Under the pieces are notes generated by a model that was not told where the DNA came from, searched no databases, and was given only the letters and a program-made list of their open reading frames with translations. A stretch of DNA of 64,000 nt, from positions 62,001-126,000 of the forward strand of contig CAVQZC010000003.1 of the NCBI GenBank assembly GCA_963718315.1. Reading direction: 5' to 3'. This document shows positions 56,470-64,000 of this stretch, piece by piece. Source of the stretch: CAVQZC01 sp963718315 (GTDB taxonomy: Bacteria; Actinomycetota; Thermoleophilia; Gaiellales; JAICJC01). Numbering within the stretch: position 1 is the first letter of the stretch; each line of letters starts with the position of its first letter. Both the position numbers and the translations under genes were made by a program.

Positions 56470-57102
56470 ATGTCTGCCGAGGAAACGATCCCCCTCACAT
56501 CGCCGAACGGGCGTCTCGAGCCCCCCGTCCATCCACCGGCGGCATCCGCCCGGGCCTACCTGCGCTCGGGACTGCCGTCGATCTACCACAGCCCCGGACA
56601 GGGCGGCCAGGGTGGGCGCTTCGGGATCGACTTCGTGGCGGCGCTGGAGCAGGTGCTCGACCCGGTGGTCGTCGTGCTCGACTGCCTCGCCGCCTACCTC
56701 GATCCCGACCTGGCCCCGCTCCAGATGGTCGACGCGATGGCCGCCTGGCTGGGGATAGATCCGGACGAACAGCTGCCCGAGGAGCGGCGGCGGGAGCTGG
56801 TCCGGCGGGGAACCGAGCTGGCGCGGCGGAGCGGGACGCGCGCAGGCCTCGAGCTTGCCCTGCACGTCGTGTTTCCCGACCTGCCGCTGCGGGTGGAGGA
56901 CGGCGGCGGTGTGGCGGTGGCGACCGCCGTCGGTGATCTGCCCGCGGCCGGCGGCGGCGGGTTCGTCGTCTACTGCGACACGCCGTTGCCGGTCGAGCGG
57001 CAGGCGGCCATCGCCCGGGTGATCGATCGCTACCGGCCGGCGAACGTGGGCTACCGCCTGCGCGTCAAGGCGCCACGGCGCGCGCCGGAGGAGAAGGCGT
57101 GA
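56470..57102 (+). CDS. Phage tail protein I-like baseplate protein
   Basis: 210 residues from ATG 56470, three bases after the J-like gene. The pattern YLRSGLPSIYH, FVAALEQVLDPVVVVLDCLAAYLDPDLAP and MVDAMAAWLGI is that of P2 gpI-like tail proteins. It links wedge and spike complexes or fibres. Its stop overlaps the GTG of the next gene, tying the envelope module to the CIS operon. Confidence 0.9.
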   Translation: MSAEETIPLTSPNGRLEPPVHPPAASARAYLRSGLPSIYHSPGQGGQGGRFGIDFVAALEQVLDPVVVVLDCLAAYLDPDLAPLQMVDAMAAWLGIDPDEQLPEERRRELVRRGTELARRSGTRAGLELALHVVFPDLPLRVEDGGGVAVATAVGDLPAAGGGGFVVYCDTPLPVERQAAIARVIDRYRPANVGYRLRVKAPRRAPEEKA

Positions 57103-59672
57103 GGGTCTGCCCGCGCTGCCAGCACGAGAACGCCGACGACACCGATTTCTGCGCCCAGTGCGGCGAGTACCTCCGCTGGGACCCCACCGTTGCCACCCCC
57201 GCGGTGCCTCCGCGGCCGCCTTCGGGCGGGCAGCCGCCCCCGGCTCCGCCCTCACCACCCGCGGGTGGGGCACCGCCGCCGGCCCCTCCGCCAGCCGCCG
57301 CGAGCGTCGCCGGGACGGCCGCGGTCAACCTGCGGCTGGCCGGTGCGGATGCCGCCGCGGTCGGTGACGTCACCGCGACGGTGGAGCCTGGTAAGACGGT
57401 CGCCGTCCTGGCGCTGGTCCGCAACCAGAGCGGGATCGTCGACAACTACGACGTCCGGGTGGAGGGGGTGCCCGAGGGGTGGTGGACGGTGCAGCCGCAG
57501 ACCGTCTACCTCGTCCCCTACGGCGCTCCCGGCGGCACCTACGAGCAGGAGGTCGAGGTGCGGCTGCACCCGCCGCGAACCGCCGAAGCGGTGGCTCGCA
57601 CCTGGCCGCTGACGGTGGTCGCGCGGGCGCGCTCGGCGGGAGCGGATGCAGGCTCGGCGCCGGCCACGCTCGAGGTCGCGCCCTACCACCAGCTCGAGGC
57701 GGAGATTCGCCCCGAGCGCGCCGGCGGCCGCCGCGCGGCTCGCTTCGGGTTCGCCGTGACCAACACCAGCAATGCGCCGGTGGACGTCCACTTCGCGGCG
57801 TCGGCGCAGGACGAGGAGTGCGTGTTTGCGTTCGAGCAGGACCAGGTCAACGCCGCCCCCGGGAAGCGGGCGGGAACCGCGTTCACCGTCCGTCCGCGCA
57901 AGCAGATCTGGATCGGTCGCCCGGTCGACCATCCGTTCCGGATCACGGCGACCGCCGCCGGCTCGGACACCGAGACGTTCCGGCAGGGCGTCTTCCGCCA
58001 GCGGCCGTGGCTGCCGTGGTGGGTGCCGCTGGCCGTCGCGCTGGCGATCGCCGGCGGCATCCTCGCCTACACCGCCTTTCATCACGCCGGCAAGAAGACG
58101 GTGCCCGATCTGACCGGGCAGACCCTGGCGCAGGCGCAGTCGGCGCTGCAGAAGGCCGGGCTCGCGCTCGCCCCCGGCACGCAGCCGACCAAACCGGTGG
58201 GGCCGGCCAAGGTCGGGAAGGTGGTCTTCCAGTCGCCCTCGGCCCAGGCGAAGGTCAAGCAGGACACCCCGGTCACGGTCACGATCGGCATCGGCAGCCA
58301 GCAGACACTCGTCCCCGACGTATGCGGCAAGTCCTACGGGGACGCCCAGCAGGCGCTGACGGCGAGTCATCTGACAGTCGGCCAGGTGCAGCCCGCGACG
58401 GCGACGCCTGCGAGTACGACGCTCCCGACCGGCTGCTCGGTGCCGGCGGCCGACCCGACCAAGCAGGTGCCGTTCGGAACGCCGGTCAACCTGTTCATGC
58501 AGAGCACCGGCGGCTCCGGTTCGGGTGGCGGCGGTGGTGGCGGTGGTGGCGGCGGAACGGCCGTTCCATCACTGGTCGGGATGCCCGAGTCGGCGGCCGA
58601 GACGACACTCACCGGCGCCGGGCTGACCGGTACAGCGATTGCGGTGCTCAGTCCCTCCGTGGCGGCAGGCACCGTGGCTGGGCAGGCGCCGGCGAAGGGA
58701 GCGACGATCAGCCCCGGCGGTACGGTGTTCCTGTACGTCTCGACGGCGCCGCGGATCGCCTACGACGGCGGCGCTGCAGCCAACATGTCGGCGATCTCGG
58801 TGGCATCGGGCACGAGCTCCAGCACCCTGGTCACGGCAGCCCCCACCGGGTTCGCCAACGTCGAGCCCAGCTGGAGCCCCGACAGCGCCCTGATCGCGTA
58901 CGTCAGCAAGCAGCTGGCCGCCCCGGGGGTCGGCACCATCCACATCGTCAACCTCAAGAAGTCGACCGACACGCCGGTCAACACGGGCGGCGTCGATGCG
59001 CACCGGCCGGTGTTTGCGCCCTTCAGCGGCCACCACCGTCTGGTGTTCACCGAGAATCCCGGCACCGGCGGCTGGATGCCGTGCTTCCTCGACGTCGACA
59101 ACCCGCTGCCGCAGTCGCAGTGGTGCGCGAAGCCGGAGGCGGGCGGAGACGCCCTCGACCGCCCGACGTGGTCGCCGGACGGGAAGGAGGTGCTGTTCGA
59201 GGCGTTCAACCCCTCGACCGGCGCCCCCGACGGGCTGCGTGCCTACAGCACCCAGACGCCCTTCGCGGAATCCGGGAGCAAGTGGACCGAGCTCGCCGCG
59301 CCGCTGCTCCCGGGCTGGTCGGTCTACTACGTCGCCTGGTCGCCCGACGGCCAGACGATTGCACTGACGACCAGGGGCCCGCCGAGCTCGCCGGCAACGG
59401 CCGACGCGCTGTACCTGACGACGCCCCAGGCGCTCGCCGCGGGAACGGCTTCACCGGTGGGGACGGGAGGCACGGCCTCGGTGCCCGCGGCGGAGCTGTC
59501 GTGGCGCAGCGACGGCACGCTGGTCTACAGCGGCCTGGGGTGCGAGAGCTCGACGCCGACGCAGCCGCTGGCCCTGATCAACCCGCAGAGCCCGTCGCTC
59601 GCCCAGCCGCCGTTGACCGTGGTCGGCTGCGACCCGGCCGTCGAGCCGCTGCCGCCACCACCGTCGGGCTGA
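57099..59672 (+). CDS. Zinc ribbon/TM/PASTA/TolB-like beta-propeller envelope protein
   Basis: 857 residues from GTG 57099. Order: zinc ribbon (C4, C7, C18, C21), Pro-rich linker (about 30-70), beta-rich CARDB/Ig-like region (about 75-295), TM helix (WVPLAVALAIAGGILAYTAF, about 307-326), three PASTA repeats (about 331-395, 400-470 and 488-550; first KTVPDLTGQTLAQAQSALQKAGL) with a polyglycine spacer (about 471-487), then a WD40-like/TolB propeller (SWSPDSALIAYVS, TWSPDGKEVLF, AWSPDGQTIAL). PASTA domains bind muropeptides or act as cell-wall rulers; the propeller is probably outside. The gene overlaps the CIS baseplate gene by four bases, so it is likely a membrane and wall docking protein for the injection system. 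Confidence 0.85.
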   Translation: MRVCPRCQHENADDTDFCAQCGEYLRWDPTVATPAVPPRPPSGGQPPPAPPSPPAGGAPPPAPPPAAASVAGTAAVNLRLAGADAAAVGDVTATVEPGKTVAVLALVRNQSGIVDNYDVRVEGVPEGWWTVQPQTVYLVPYGAPGGTYEQEVEVRLHPPRTAEAVARTWPLTVVARARSAGADAGSAPATLEVAPYHQLEAEIRPERAGGRRAARFGFAVTNTSNAPVDVHFAASAQDEECVFAFEQDQVNAAPGKRAGTAFTVRPRKQIWIGRPVDHPFRITATAAGSDTETFRQGVFRQRPWLPWWVPLAVALAIAGGILAYTAFHHAGKKTVPDLTGQTLAQAQSALQKAGLALAPGTQPTKPVGPAKVGKVVFQSPSAQAKVKQDTPVTVTIGIGSQQTLVPDVCGKSYGDAQQALTASHLTVGQVQPATATPASTTLPTGCSVPAADPTKQVPFGTPVNLFMQSTGGSGSGGGGGGGGGGGTAVPSLVGMPESAAETTLTGAGLTGTAIAVLSPSVAAGTVAGQAPAKGATISPGGTVFLYVSTAPRIAYDGGAAANMSAISVASGTSSSTLVTAAPTGFANVEPSWSPDSALIAYVSKQLAAPGVGTIHIVNLKKSTDTPVNTGGVDAHRPVFAPFSGHHRLVFTENPGTGGWMPCFLDVDNPLPQSQWCAKPEAGGDALDRPTWSPDGKEVLFEAFNPSTGAPDGLRAYSTQTPFAESGSKWTELAAPLLPGWSVYYVAWSPDGQTIALTTRGPPSSPATADALYLTTPQALAAGTASPVGTGGTASVPAAELSWRSDGTLVYSGLGCESSTPTQPLALINPQSPSLAQPPLTVVGCDPAVEPLPPPPSG

Positions 59673-59675
59673 TCG

Positions 59676-61340
59676 GTGCTCTGCAGGTCATGCCGGCGCC
59701 TGGTCGACCGCAGCGCGCTCTACTGCGGGGTCTGCGGTGCGCCGGTGGCCCGCGGCATCGTGCCGCCGCTCGACCTGGTGCTGCGTGACGGCACCCGCAT
59801 CCCGCTGGTTGCTGAGGTGACGATCGGGCGGACTGCGGACAATTCGGTGTCTCTCGAGGCGCCGAGTGTCTCCAGGCACCACTGCGTCATCTTCATGGCC
59901 GGTGGAGAGCCCATGATCGGCGACGCCGGATCGAGCCACGGCACGCGGCTCGACGGCCGGCTGATCAGTTCGCCGCAGCGGCTCGCGGACGGATCGCGAA
60001 TCAGGCTCGGCGACGTCGAGCTGATCGTGGAGCGGCGCCGGGATCAGGGGGCGGCCGGGCGGACGATGGTGGTGCCGCACGGCCGCAGCATGGTGGTGCC
60101 GGCGGTGGGTGCAGCCCAGGTCGAGACGTCGTCCGAGCTGCCGCAGCCGCGCCTGCGGTCGGGCTGGGCGCTGAAGCGGCTGGACGAATCCGAGGGGGAG
60201 CGGCGGTTCGTGCTGCGCGACCTGCGCAGCGACCGGTTCCTCCGCCTCGGGCAGGACGAGGCGACGCTGATCCCGCTGTTGGAGGAGGGCGCCCCGCTCC
60301 CCGACCTGCTCGACCAGGCCCGCGCAGCGCTCGGGCCGACCGGTGGGGTCAAGCTTGCCCGGATGCTGGCGGAGCTCGGCGACCGCGGGCTGCTGGAGGG
60401 GAGCGACGAGCCCTCCGCCGTGCGCCCGGCACCCTGGTTTGCCCGCCTGCTCGCGCCTCGCACATGGACGGTGCGCGGGGCGGGTACCGTCATCGACGCG
60501 CTCTACCGGGCGGGCGGATTCCTCCTGTTCACGGTGCCGGGCGCCGTTGCCGTCGCCCTCGTGGCGGCCGTCGGGGCGGTGGCCTTCGCCGGCCTTGTGC
60601 TGCGCGGCGACACCGCTCCCTTCGTGGTGGCAGGTCGCGTCAGCATCGGTGCGGCCGTCTTCATCCTCGGCCGGCTCGCGATCGCCGCCTTCCACGAGCT
60701 CTCCCATGGCCTCGCGATGTCGGCCTGCGGCCGGCGCGTGCGCCGGGCCGGGATCAAGATGCTGCTGATCTTCCCCTACGTCTTCGTCGACACCTCCGAG
60801 GCGTGGCTGGAGCCACGCCGGCGCCGGATCATGATCAGCCTGGCAGGCCCGGTCAGCGACCTCGCCTGCGGCGGCGCCTGCTCGATCGTCGGCCTCGCCA
60901 CCGGCGGCACCTGGCGCGAGATCATGTTCCAGCTCGCGTTCGGCGCGTACCTGGGGGCGTTCTTCAACCTCAATCCCCTGCTCGACCGCGACGGCTATCA
61001 CATCCTCGTCGACGTGGTGCGCCAGCCCGGCCTGCGCCGCCGTGCTAGGGCACGCTTCGCGGCGCGGCTGGCCGGGCGTCAACCCGCTCCTGGTGACAAT
61101 CGCGGCCTCGAGGCGTACGCCGTGGCCTCACTCGTGTGGTTGCTTGCCACGGCGGTGTTCGCCATACTCATGGCGAGGCGTTACGTCCCGCTTCTGGTTG
61201 CGATCACTCATCACCGGGGGCTCGTGTGGGCTGGATTGGCGGTCATGGCGATCGTGCTGTTTTCACCGGTTGTGCTGGCAATCGGGTTGCCCCTGGCCGA
61301 GCGGCTGCGCTCGCGGCGCGGTGATCCACAGGCCGGATGA
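59676..61340 (+). CDS. Zinc ribbon/FHA/M50-type membrane metalloprotease fusion
   Basis: 554 residues from GTG 59676. Order: zinc ribbon (C3, C6, C17, C20), FHA domain (VTIGRTADNSVSLEAPSVSRHHCVI, then SSHGTRLDG), a PqqD/winged-helix-like region (FLRLGQDEATLIPLLEEG), then a site-2-protease-like membrane domain with HELSH (His340-Glu341, His344) and NPLLDRDG (Asn433 to Gly440). The FHA domain binds phosphothreonine, which suggests control by a Ser/Thr kinase. It follows the PASTA protein by three bases, and the next gene overlaps it by 20 bases. It may process a membrane protein on signal. Confidence 0.85.
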   Translation: MLCRSCRRLVDRSALYCGVCGAPVARGIVPPLDLVLRDGTRIPLVAEVTIGRTADNSVSLEAPSVSRHHCVIFMAGGEPMIGDAGSSHGTRLDGRLISSPQRLADGSRIRLGDVELIVERRRDQGAAGRTMVVPHGRSMVVPAVGAAQVETSSELPQPRLRSGWALKRLDESEGERRFVLRDLRSDRFLRLGQDEATLIPLLEEGAPLPDLLDQARAALGPTGGVKLARMLAELGDRGLLEGSDEPSAVRPAPWFARLLAPRTWTVRGAGTVIDALYRAGGFLLFTVPGAVAVALVAAVGAVAFAGLVLRGDTAPFVVAGRVSIGAAVFILGRLAIAAFHELSHGLAMSACGRRVRRAGIKMLLIFPYVFVDTSEAWLEPRRRRIMISLAGPVSDLACGGACSIVGLATGGTWREIMFQLAFGAYLGAFFNLNPLLDRDGYHILVDVVRQPGLRRRARARFAARLAGRQPAPGDNRGLEAYAVASLVWLLATAVFAILMARRYVPLLVAITHHRGLVWAGLAVMAIVLFSPVVLAIGLPLAERLRSRRGDPQAG

Positions 61341-63192
61341 TTCGGATCGTGCGGCCGATCTGCTCGAGCGGCTGCTGACGGATCCCGGGTTCCGCAGCGA
61401 CTTCCGGCGCGATCCCGCCGCCGCCTGCACGGCCGCCGGCATGGGCGACCTGGCCGCGGAGCTGCGGGGGGAGGCGGGCAGTGGCGCCGCCTTCCAGACG
61501 CTCGAGGTGCGTGAGTCGAAATCCGCCCTCGCGGGCATGGTGATCGCGGCCGCCGCGGAGGGCATCGCCGCCGTCCACGTGCTGGAGCACCTGGGATCCC
61601 AGGGCGACCCACACGCGGCAGGGATCGCGCACTCCGCGCTCACCCGGGCGAGTGTCCGGGGGCTGCCTGCGGTGCAGGGTCAGCCGAACCCGCTGGATGC
61701 GGCGCCCCAGCCGATCGGCGGGGCAGCCGACGTCGTCAGCTCGGCGCCCGACCAGGCGGCCGCTCTGGCGTCGCAGGTGCTGGCCGACCCGCACGTGCAC
61801 CTGTCGCAGGCCGCGGAGATGGCCTTCTCGCAGCGCGGTGTCGATCCCCGGGTCGACTCCCTTCTGCTGGGGCTTTCACAGGCGCATCAGCTCACCGTCG
61901 GGTCGGTGTCCGGACCGGGGACGGTCAGCATCGTGGCGGTCGACGGGATGCCGGTCTCGGCCTCGAACATCGCGGCCCGTGACGTGGCCGAGCATCTCGC
62001 CAACATCGATTCATCCGCACGACCGTCACTGGTCTCGACGCCCTGGAACATCAACGGCTCCGGGTTCAGCTCCGGCGCCGACCACAGCGGCCACATCGAG
62101 GTGTCGTACGACGCGGCTCTCTCGCCCGACGCAAACCTGCCAGGCACCAACGGCGAGGGGCAAGCCGTCGTCCACGAGGCCGCGCGGTTCCTGGGCAAGC
62201 CCTACGTGTGGGGAGGCGAGAGCCCCAACTCGGGGTTCGACTGCTCCGGGCTGGTGCAGTACAGCTACCGGCAGCTCGGCGTCGACCTGCCGCGCACGAC
62301 CTTTGACCAGATCAAGGTCGGGCATGCCGTCGAGTGGGGCCAGTTCCAGCCCGGCGACCTGATCTTCTCCAACTTCGAGGGCCCGGGCGCGGGCGCCTCC
62401 CACGTCGTGATCTACGCGGGCCACGGCGAGGTGATCGCGGCGCCGCACACGGGCGGCCACGTCGAGTACGAGCCGGTGTCCTGGTTCAAGGACTACTTCG
62501 TGGGCGCCCGCCGGGTGATCCCCGGTGGCGGCGGCGTTGGCATGCCGGCCGGGCAGGCGATGCCCGCCGACGCGGCCATGCCGGCCGGAGCCGGGGCCGC
62601 CGGCCAGGGGGCCGCCGACTCGGCCATGCCGGCAGGAGGGACGGTCTCCACCCCGGTCGCGGGTGCCCAACCGCTGACAGCCACCCCCGGAGCCGGCGTC
62701 CGCAGCACCGTTCAGTTCATGCCGGCAGTCGGCGCCGACCACGTTGCGTCGGCTGCCGGCGACGTCCTCACCTACCCGGGCGACGGGGCATCGCACCAGC
62801 AGATCGCCGAGTGGATGGCGACGGCGGCCCGCAAGGCGGGGCTGCCGCCCGAGCTGCCGGTGATGGCGGCGCTGGTCGAGTCCGGCCTGAAGAACGACCC
62901 CTACGGCGACCGGGATTCCCTCGGGTTCTTCCAGATGCGCACGTCGATCTGGGACGAGGGCCCGTACAAGGGATTTGCCCACAACCCCGACCTCCAGCTG
63001 AAATGGTTCATCGACCAGGCGGTCGCGCTCAAGCAGCGGCGGATCTCCGAGGGATACGCCGGCTACGGCAGCGACCCGTCCAAGTGGGGCGACTGGGTGG
63101 CCGACATCGAGCGCCCGGCGGAGCAGTACCGCGGCCGCTACCAGCTGCAGCTCGGCACGGCCCAGGGGCTGCTGGGCGACAAGCCCTCGTAA
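61321..63192 (+). CDS. Two-headed peptidoglycan hydrolase: NlpC/P60 plus lytic transglycosylase-like domain
   Basis: 623 residues from GTG 61321. N-terminal helical segment (AADLLERLLTDPGFRSDFRRDPAAACTAAGM) resembles the leader-like helices of the Nif11/Franean1_4349 type. The middle NlpC/P60 domain has catalytic Cys308 (FDCSGLVQYSYRQ) and His361 (SHVVIYAGHG). After a low-complexity linker with repeated MPAGxAMPA units, the C-terminal domain has VMAALVESGLKND (Glu520) and SLGFFQMR, as in lysozyme-like transglycosylases. It lacks a usual signal peptide. It could open the wall for the injection system, in the producing or in the target cell. Confidence 0.87.
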   Translation: MIHRPDDSDRAADLLERLLTDPGFRSDFRRDPAAACTAAGMGDLAAELRGEAGSGAAFQTLEVRESKSALAGMVIAAAAEGIAAVHVLEHLGSQGDPHAAGIAHSALTRASVRGLPAVQGQPNPLDAAPQPIGGAADVVSSAPDQAAALASQVLADPHVHLSQAAEMAFSQRGVDPRVDSLLLGLSQAHQLTVGSVSGPGTVSIVAVDGMPVSASNIAARDVAEHLANIDSSARPSLVSTPWNINGSGFSSGADHSGHIEVSYDAALSPDANLPGTNGEGQAVVHEAARFLGKPYVWGGESPNSGFDCSGLVQYSYRQLGVDLPRTTFDQIKVGHAVEWGQFQPGDLIFSNFEGPGAGASHVVIYAGHGEVIAAPHTGGHVEYEPVSWFKDYFVGARRVIPGGGGVGMPAGQAMPADAAMPAGAGAAGQGAADSAMPAGGTVSTPVAGAQPLTATPGAGVRSTVQFMPAVGADHVASAAGDVLTYPGDGASHQQIAEWMATAARKAGLPPELPVMAALVESGLKNDPYGDRDSLGFFQMRTSIWDEGPYKGFAHNPDLQLKWFIDQAVALKQRRISEGYAGYGSDPSKWGDWVADIERPAEQYRGRYQLQLGTAQGLLGDKPS

Positions 63193-63200
63193 GCAGAGCG

Positions 63201-63764
63201 CTACCCGCCGAAGCGGACGGGAACGCGCGCGGCGAGGCGGATGTCCTGTGCGAACGACTCGAAACCACTGATCGCGACCTGCACCCCGTCGGGCATCGTG
63301 GTCGCCAGTATCGGGTTGTCGTTTCGGTACTCGTGCCAGACTTGGCCGTTGATGACGACAGAGCCGAGCAAGGGCTTCCCGAAGGTCTCGAAGTGCAGGA
63401 CGGTGGGCTTGCCGACGCCCTCGTCCAGCCACAGTTGATCGCCCGGGTTGCGAAGCGGCTCATACGTCAGCCCCGCCTCCGAGGAGCCGTGCAACCCGAT
63501 GGCAAGCCGCCCGCCCGCGTACACCCGGTAACCGCGAGCCGCTGGCAGATGGAAGTGGAACGCGGCGTGGCGAACGATGTAGGCGTAGGCAGGCCCCGGT
63601 TGATGACCGATCGGCGCCGCGTTGGAGGAGGCAAACGGGTTGTGGTCCTTGCCGAGCACGAGGACGATCGCGCCGCCGAAGAGGCAGATCATGAGCAGGC
63701 AGATCAGTCCACGCGGGCTTACCCACGAGGCTCGCCCCGTCGGCCGCTGAGTGACAGCTCTCAT
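63201..63764 (-). CDS. Membrane-anchored secreted protein of unknown function
   Basis: 187 residues from ATG 63764. N-terminal TM helix (GLICLLMICLFGGAIVLVLG), then an extracytoplasmic beta-rich domain (YVAGGRLAIGLHG-like, TVLHFETFGKPLLGSVVING, ending RLAARVPVRFGG). No family recognised and no catalytic cysteine, so it is not a sortase. It converges on the eCIS operon end with 8 bases between stops and is the boundary of the locus. Confidence 0.6.
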   Translation of the reverse strand: MRAVTQRPTGRASWVSPRGLICLLMICLFGGAIVLVLGKDHNPFASSNAAPIGHQPGPAYAYIVRHAAFHFHLPAARGYRVYAGGRLAIGLHGSSEAGLTYEPLRNPGDQLWLDEGVGKPTVLHFETFGKPLLGSVVINGQVWHEYRNDNPILATTMPDGVQVAISGFESFAQDIRLAARVPVRFGG

Positions 63765-63887
63765 CGCGGCGAACCTACCACCGGCTGGCAGCTGTCCGCT
63801 AGACCCAGATGACAGCCGCAGACCGTTCGCCGTGTTCCACTTGACGCCTCCCCCGCTGCCATTCGGCCGCGCTCCCGGCCGACCGGT

Positions 63888-64000
63888 CTACGAAGGCGCG
63901 TGGATGGTCAGGGGCTCGACGCCCTGCTGGCCGTTCACGAATGCCTTCACCCAGAACACTCCGCTGATATCCACCAGCTTGGACTTCATGTTGTGGGGTG
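63888..64000 (-). CDS. C-terminal end of a further gene (truncated by window edge)
   Basis: On the minus strand a frame open from the window edge ends with TAG at 63888-63890. The visible end reads KSKLVDISGVFWVKAFVNGQ...LTIHAPS; an ATG at 63989 could even be the start of a 33-residue peptide. No family can be assigned from so little. Confidence 0.4.
   Translation of the reverse strand, partial: PHNMKSKLVDISGVFWVKAFVNGQQGVEPLTIHAPS

Larger units (their letters stand above)
38750..63192. other. Contractile injection system (eCIS) locus with attached envelope module
   Basis: Contains all of sheath, two tubes, LysM hub, VgrG-like spike, gp25, J-like wedge, tail protein I homologue, AAA ATPase, DUF4255 terminator and DUF4157, without capsid, portal, terminase, integrase or T6SS membrane genes (TssJLM). 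That set defines extracellular/cytoplasmic contractile injection systems rather than a prophage or T6SS. Genes 42994-63192 read in one direction with mostly overlapping or nearly touching ends; the candidate effector (38750-42899) is divergent. Confidence 0.92.

Noticed and set aside
42994..57102. Interpretation as a prophage or type VI secretion system
   Set aside because: No capsid, portal, terminase, integrase or repressor genes and no TssJ, TssL or TssM. DUF4157, DUF4255 and the AAA ATPase are eCIS markers.
54376..57273. Very long minus-strand open frame opposite the baseplate genes
   Set aside because: Its translation is Arg/Gly/His-rich without any domain pattern, and the plus strand carries clear baseplate J and tail protein I genes with ribosome sites. 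It is a mirror effect of high-GC third codon positions.
58500..58560. Short tandem repeat encoding polyglycine as a phase-variable repeat
   Set aside because: The GGT/GGC run keeps the reading frame, uses mixed codons and simply makes a flexible spacer between PASTA repeats.
63201..63764. Class of sortase for the membrane-anchored protein
   Set aside because: There is no TLxTC-type cysteine or matching arginine; only the anchor plus small beta domain layout is similar.

Overview
The window is a 64 kb piece of a high-GC (about 68-70 percent by eye) genome that reads as a Gram-positive actinobacterium. Pointers to this are a two-GAF DosS/DevS-type histidine kinase with a NarL-type regulator, lipoprotein-anchored ABC sugar uptake, PASTA-domain and NlpC/P60 envelope proteins, frequent GTG starts, start/stop overlaps of the GTGA type, and one leaderless-looking promoter. 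A deep-branching class such as Thermoleophilia would fit, but I cannot prove the lineage from sequence alone. I see one tRNA (Thr, anticodon CGT) and no rRNA, CRISPR array, transposase, integrase or plasmid function.

Left part (1-20 kb): the end of an MFS drug exporter, tRNA-Thr, then a stress and anaerobiosis neighbourhood. It holds an arginine deiminase pathway split into two blocks (arcD-like permease and arcA at 2.3-5.0 kb; ornithine carbamoyltransferase and carbamate kinase at 14.7-16.7 kb). Around them are two universal stress proteins, the DosS-like kinase and response regulator, a DoxX-like membrane protein, a cupredoxin-like protein, an MgtA-type magnesium P-type ATPase and a GNAT/acyl-CoA synthetase (ADP-forming) fusion. 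A short element, GCATCGGGG or close to it, recurs in the upstream regions of four of these genes or gene pairs.

Middle part (20-26.6 kb): mixed small genes, namely a STAS protein, a membrane protein, a GFA-family protein, a DUF5519 protein divergent from soxR with a SoxR box in a 19-bp promoter spacer, a PilZ protein, agmatinase and two sulfotransferase paralogues. From 26.5 to 37.3 kb lies a carbohydrate locus: a secreted GH114 (polygalactosaminidase-like) protein, a GH4 glycosidase, a DeoR repressor with a probable operator, a SIS isomerase/deaminase, a complete ABC sugar importer and two PfkB kinases. Together these look like a pathway for scavenging an alpha-linked galactosamine or galactose polymer. 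DUF2277 and antibiotic-kinase (APH_6_hur) genes follow.

Right part (38.7-63.2 kb): an extracellular-type contractile injection system (eCIS). A tight plus-strand series encodes DUF4157, an AAA ATPase, a DUF4255 terminator, a degenerate receiver, the sheath, two tubes, small assembly proteins, a Pro/Ala-rich linker, a LysM protein, a VgrG-like spike, gp25, a J-like baseplate protein and a tail protein I homologue. It runs directly into an unusual envelope module: a zinc ribbon/TM/PASTA/beta-propeller protein, a zinc ribbon/FHA/M50 protease fusion, and a two-headed peptidoglycan hydrolase. Divergent from it is a roughly 1,380-residue multidomain protein with a JAMM-like motif and a C-terminal HExxH domain, my best candidate for the cargo or effector.

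Caution: eleven genes carry a total of thirteen frameshifts, every one equivalent to one extra base, usually in a short C or G run. This one-sided pattern looks like sequencing error, so I annotate these genes as single (probably intact) genes and give the shift positions.
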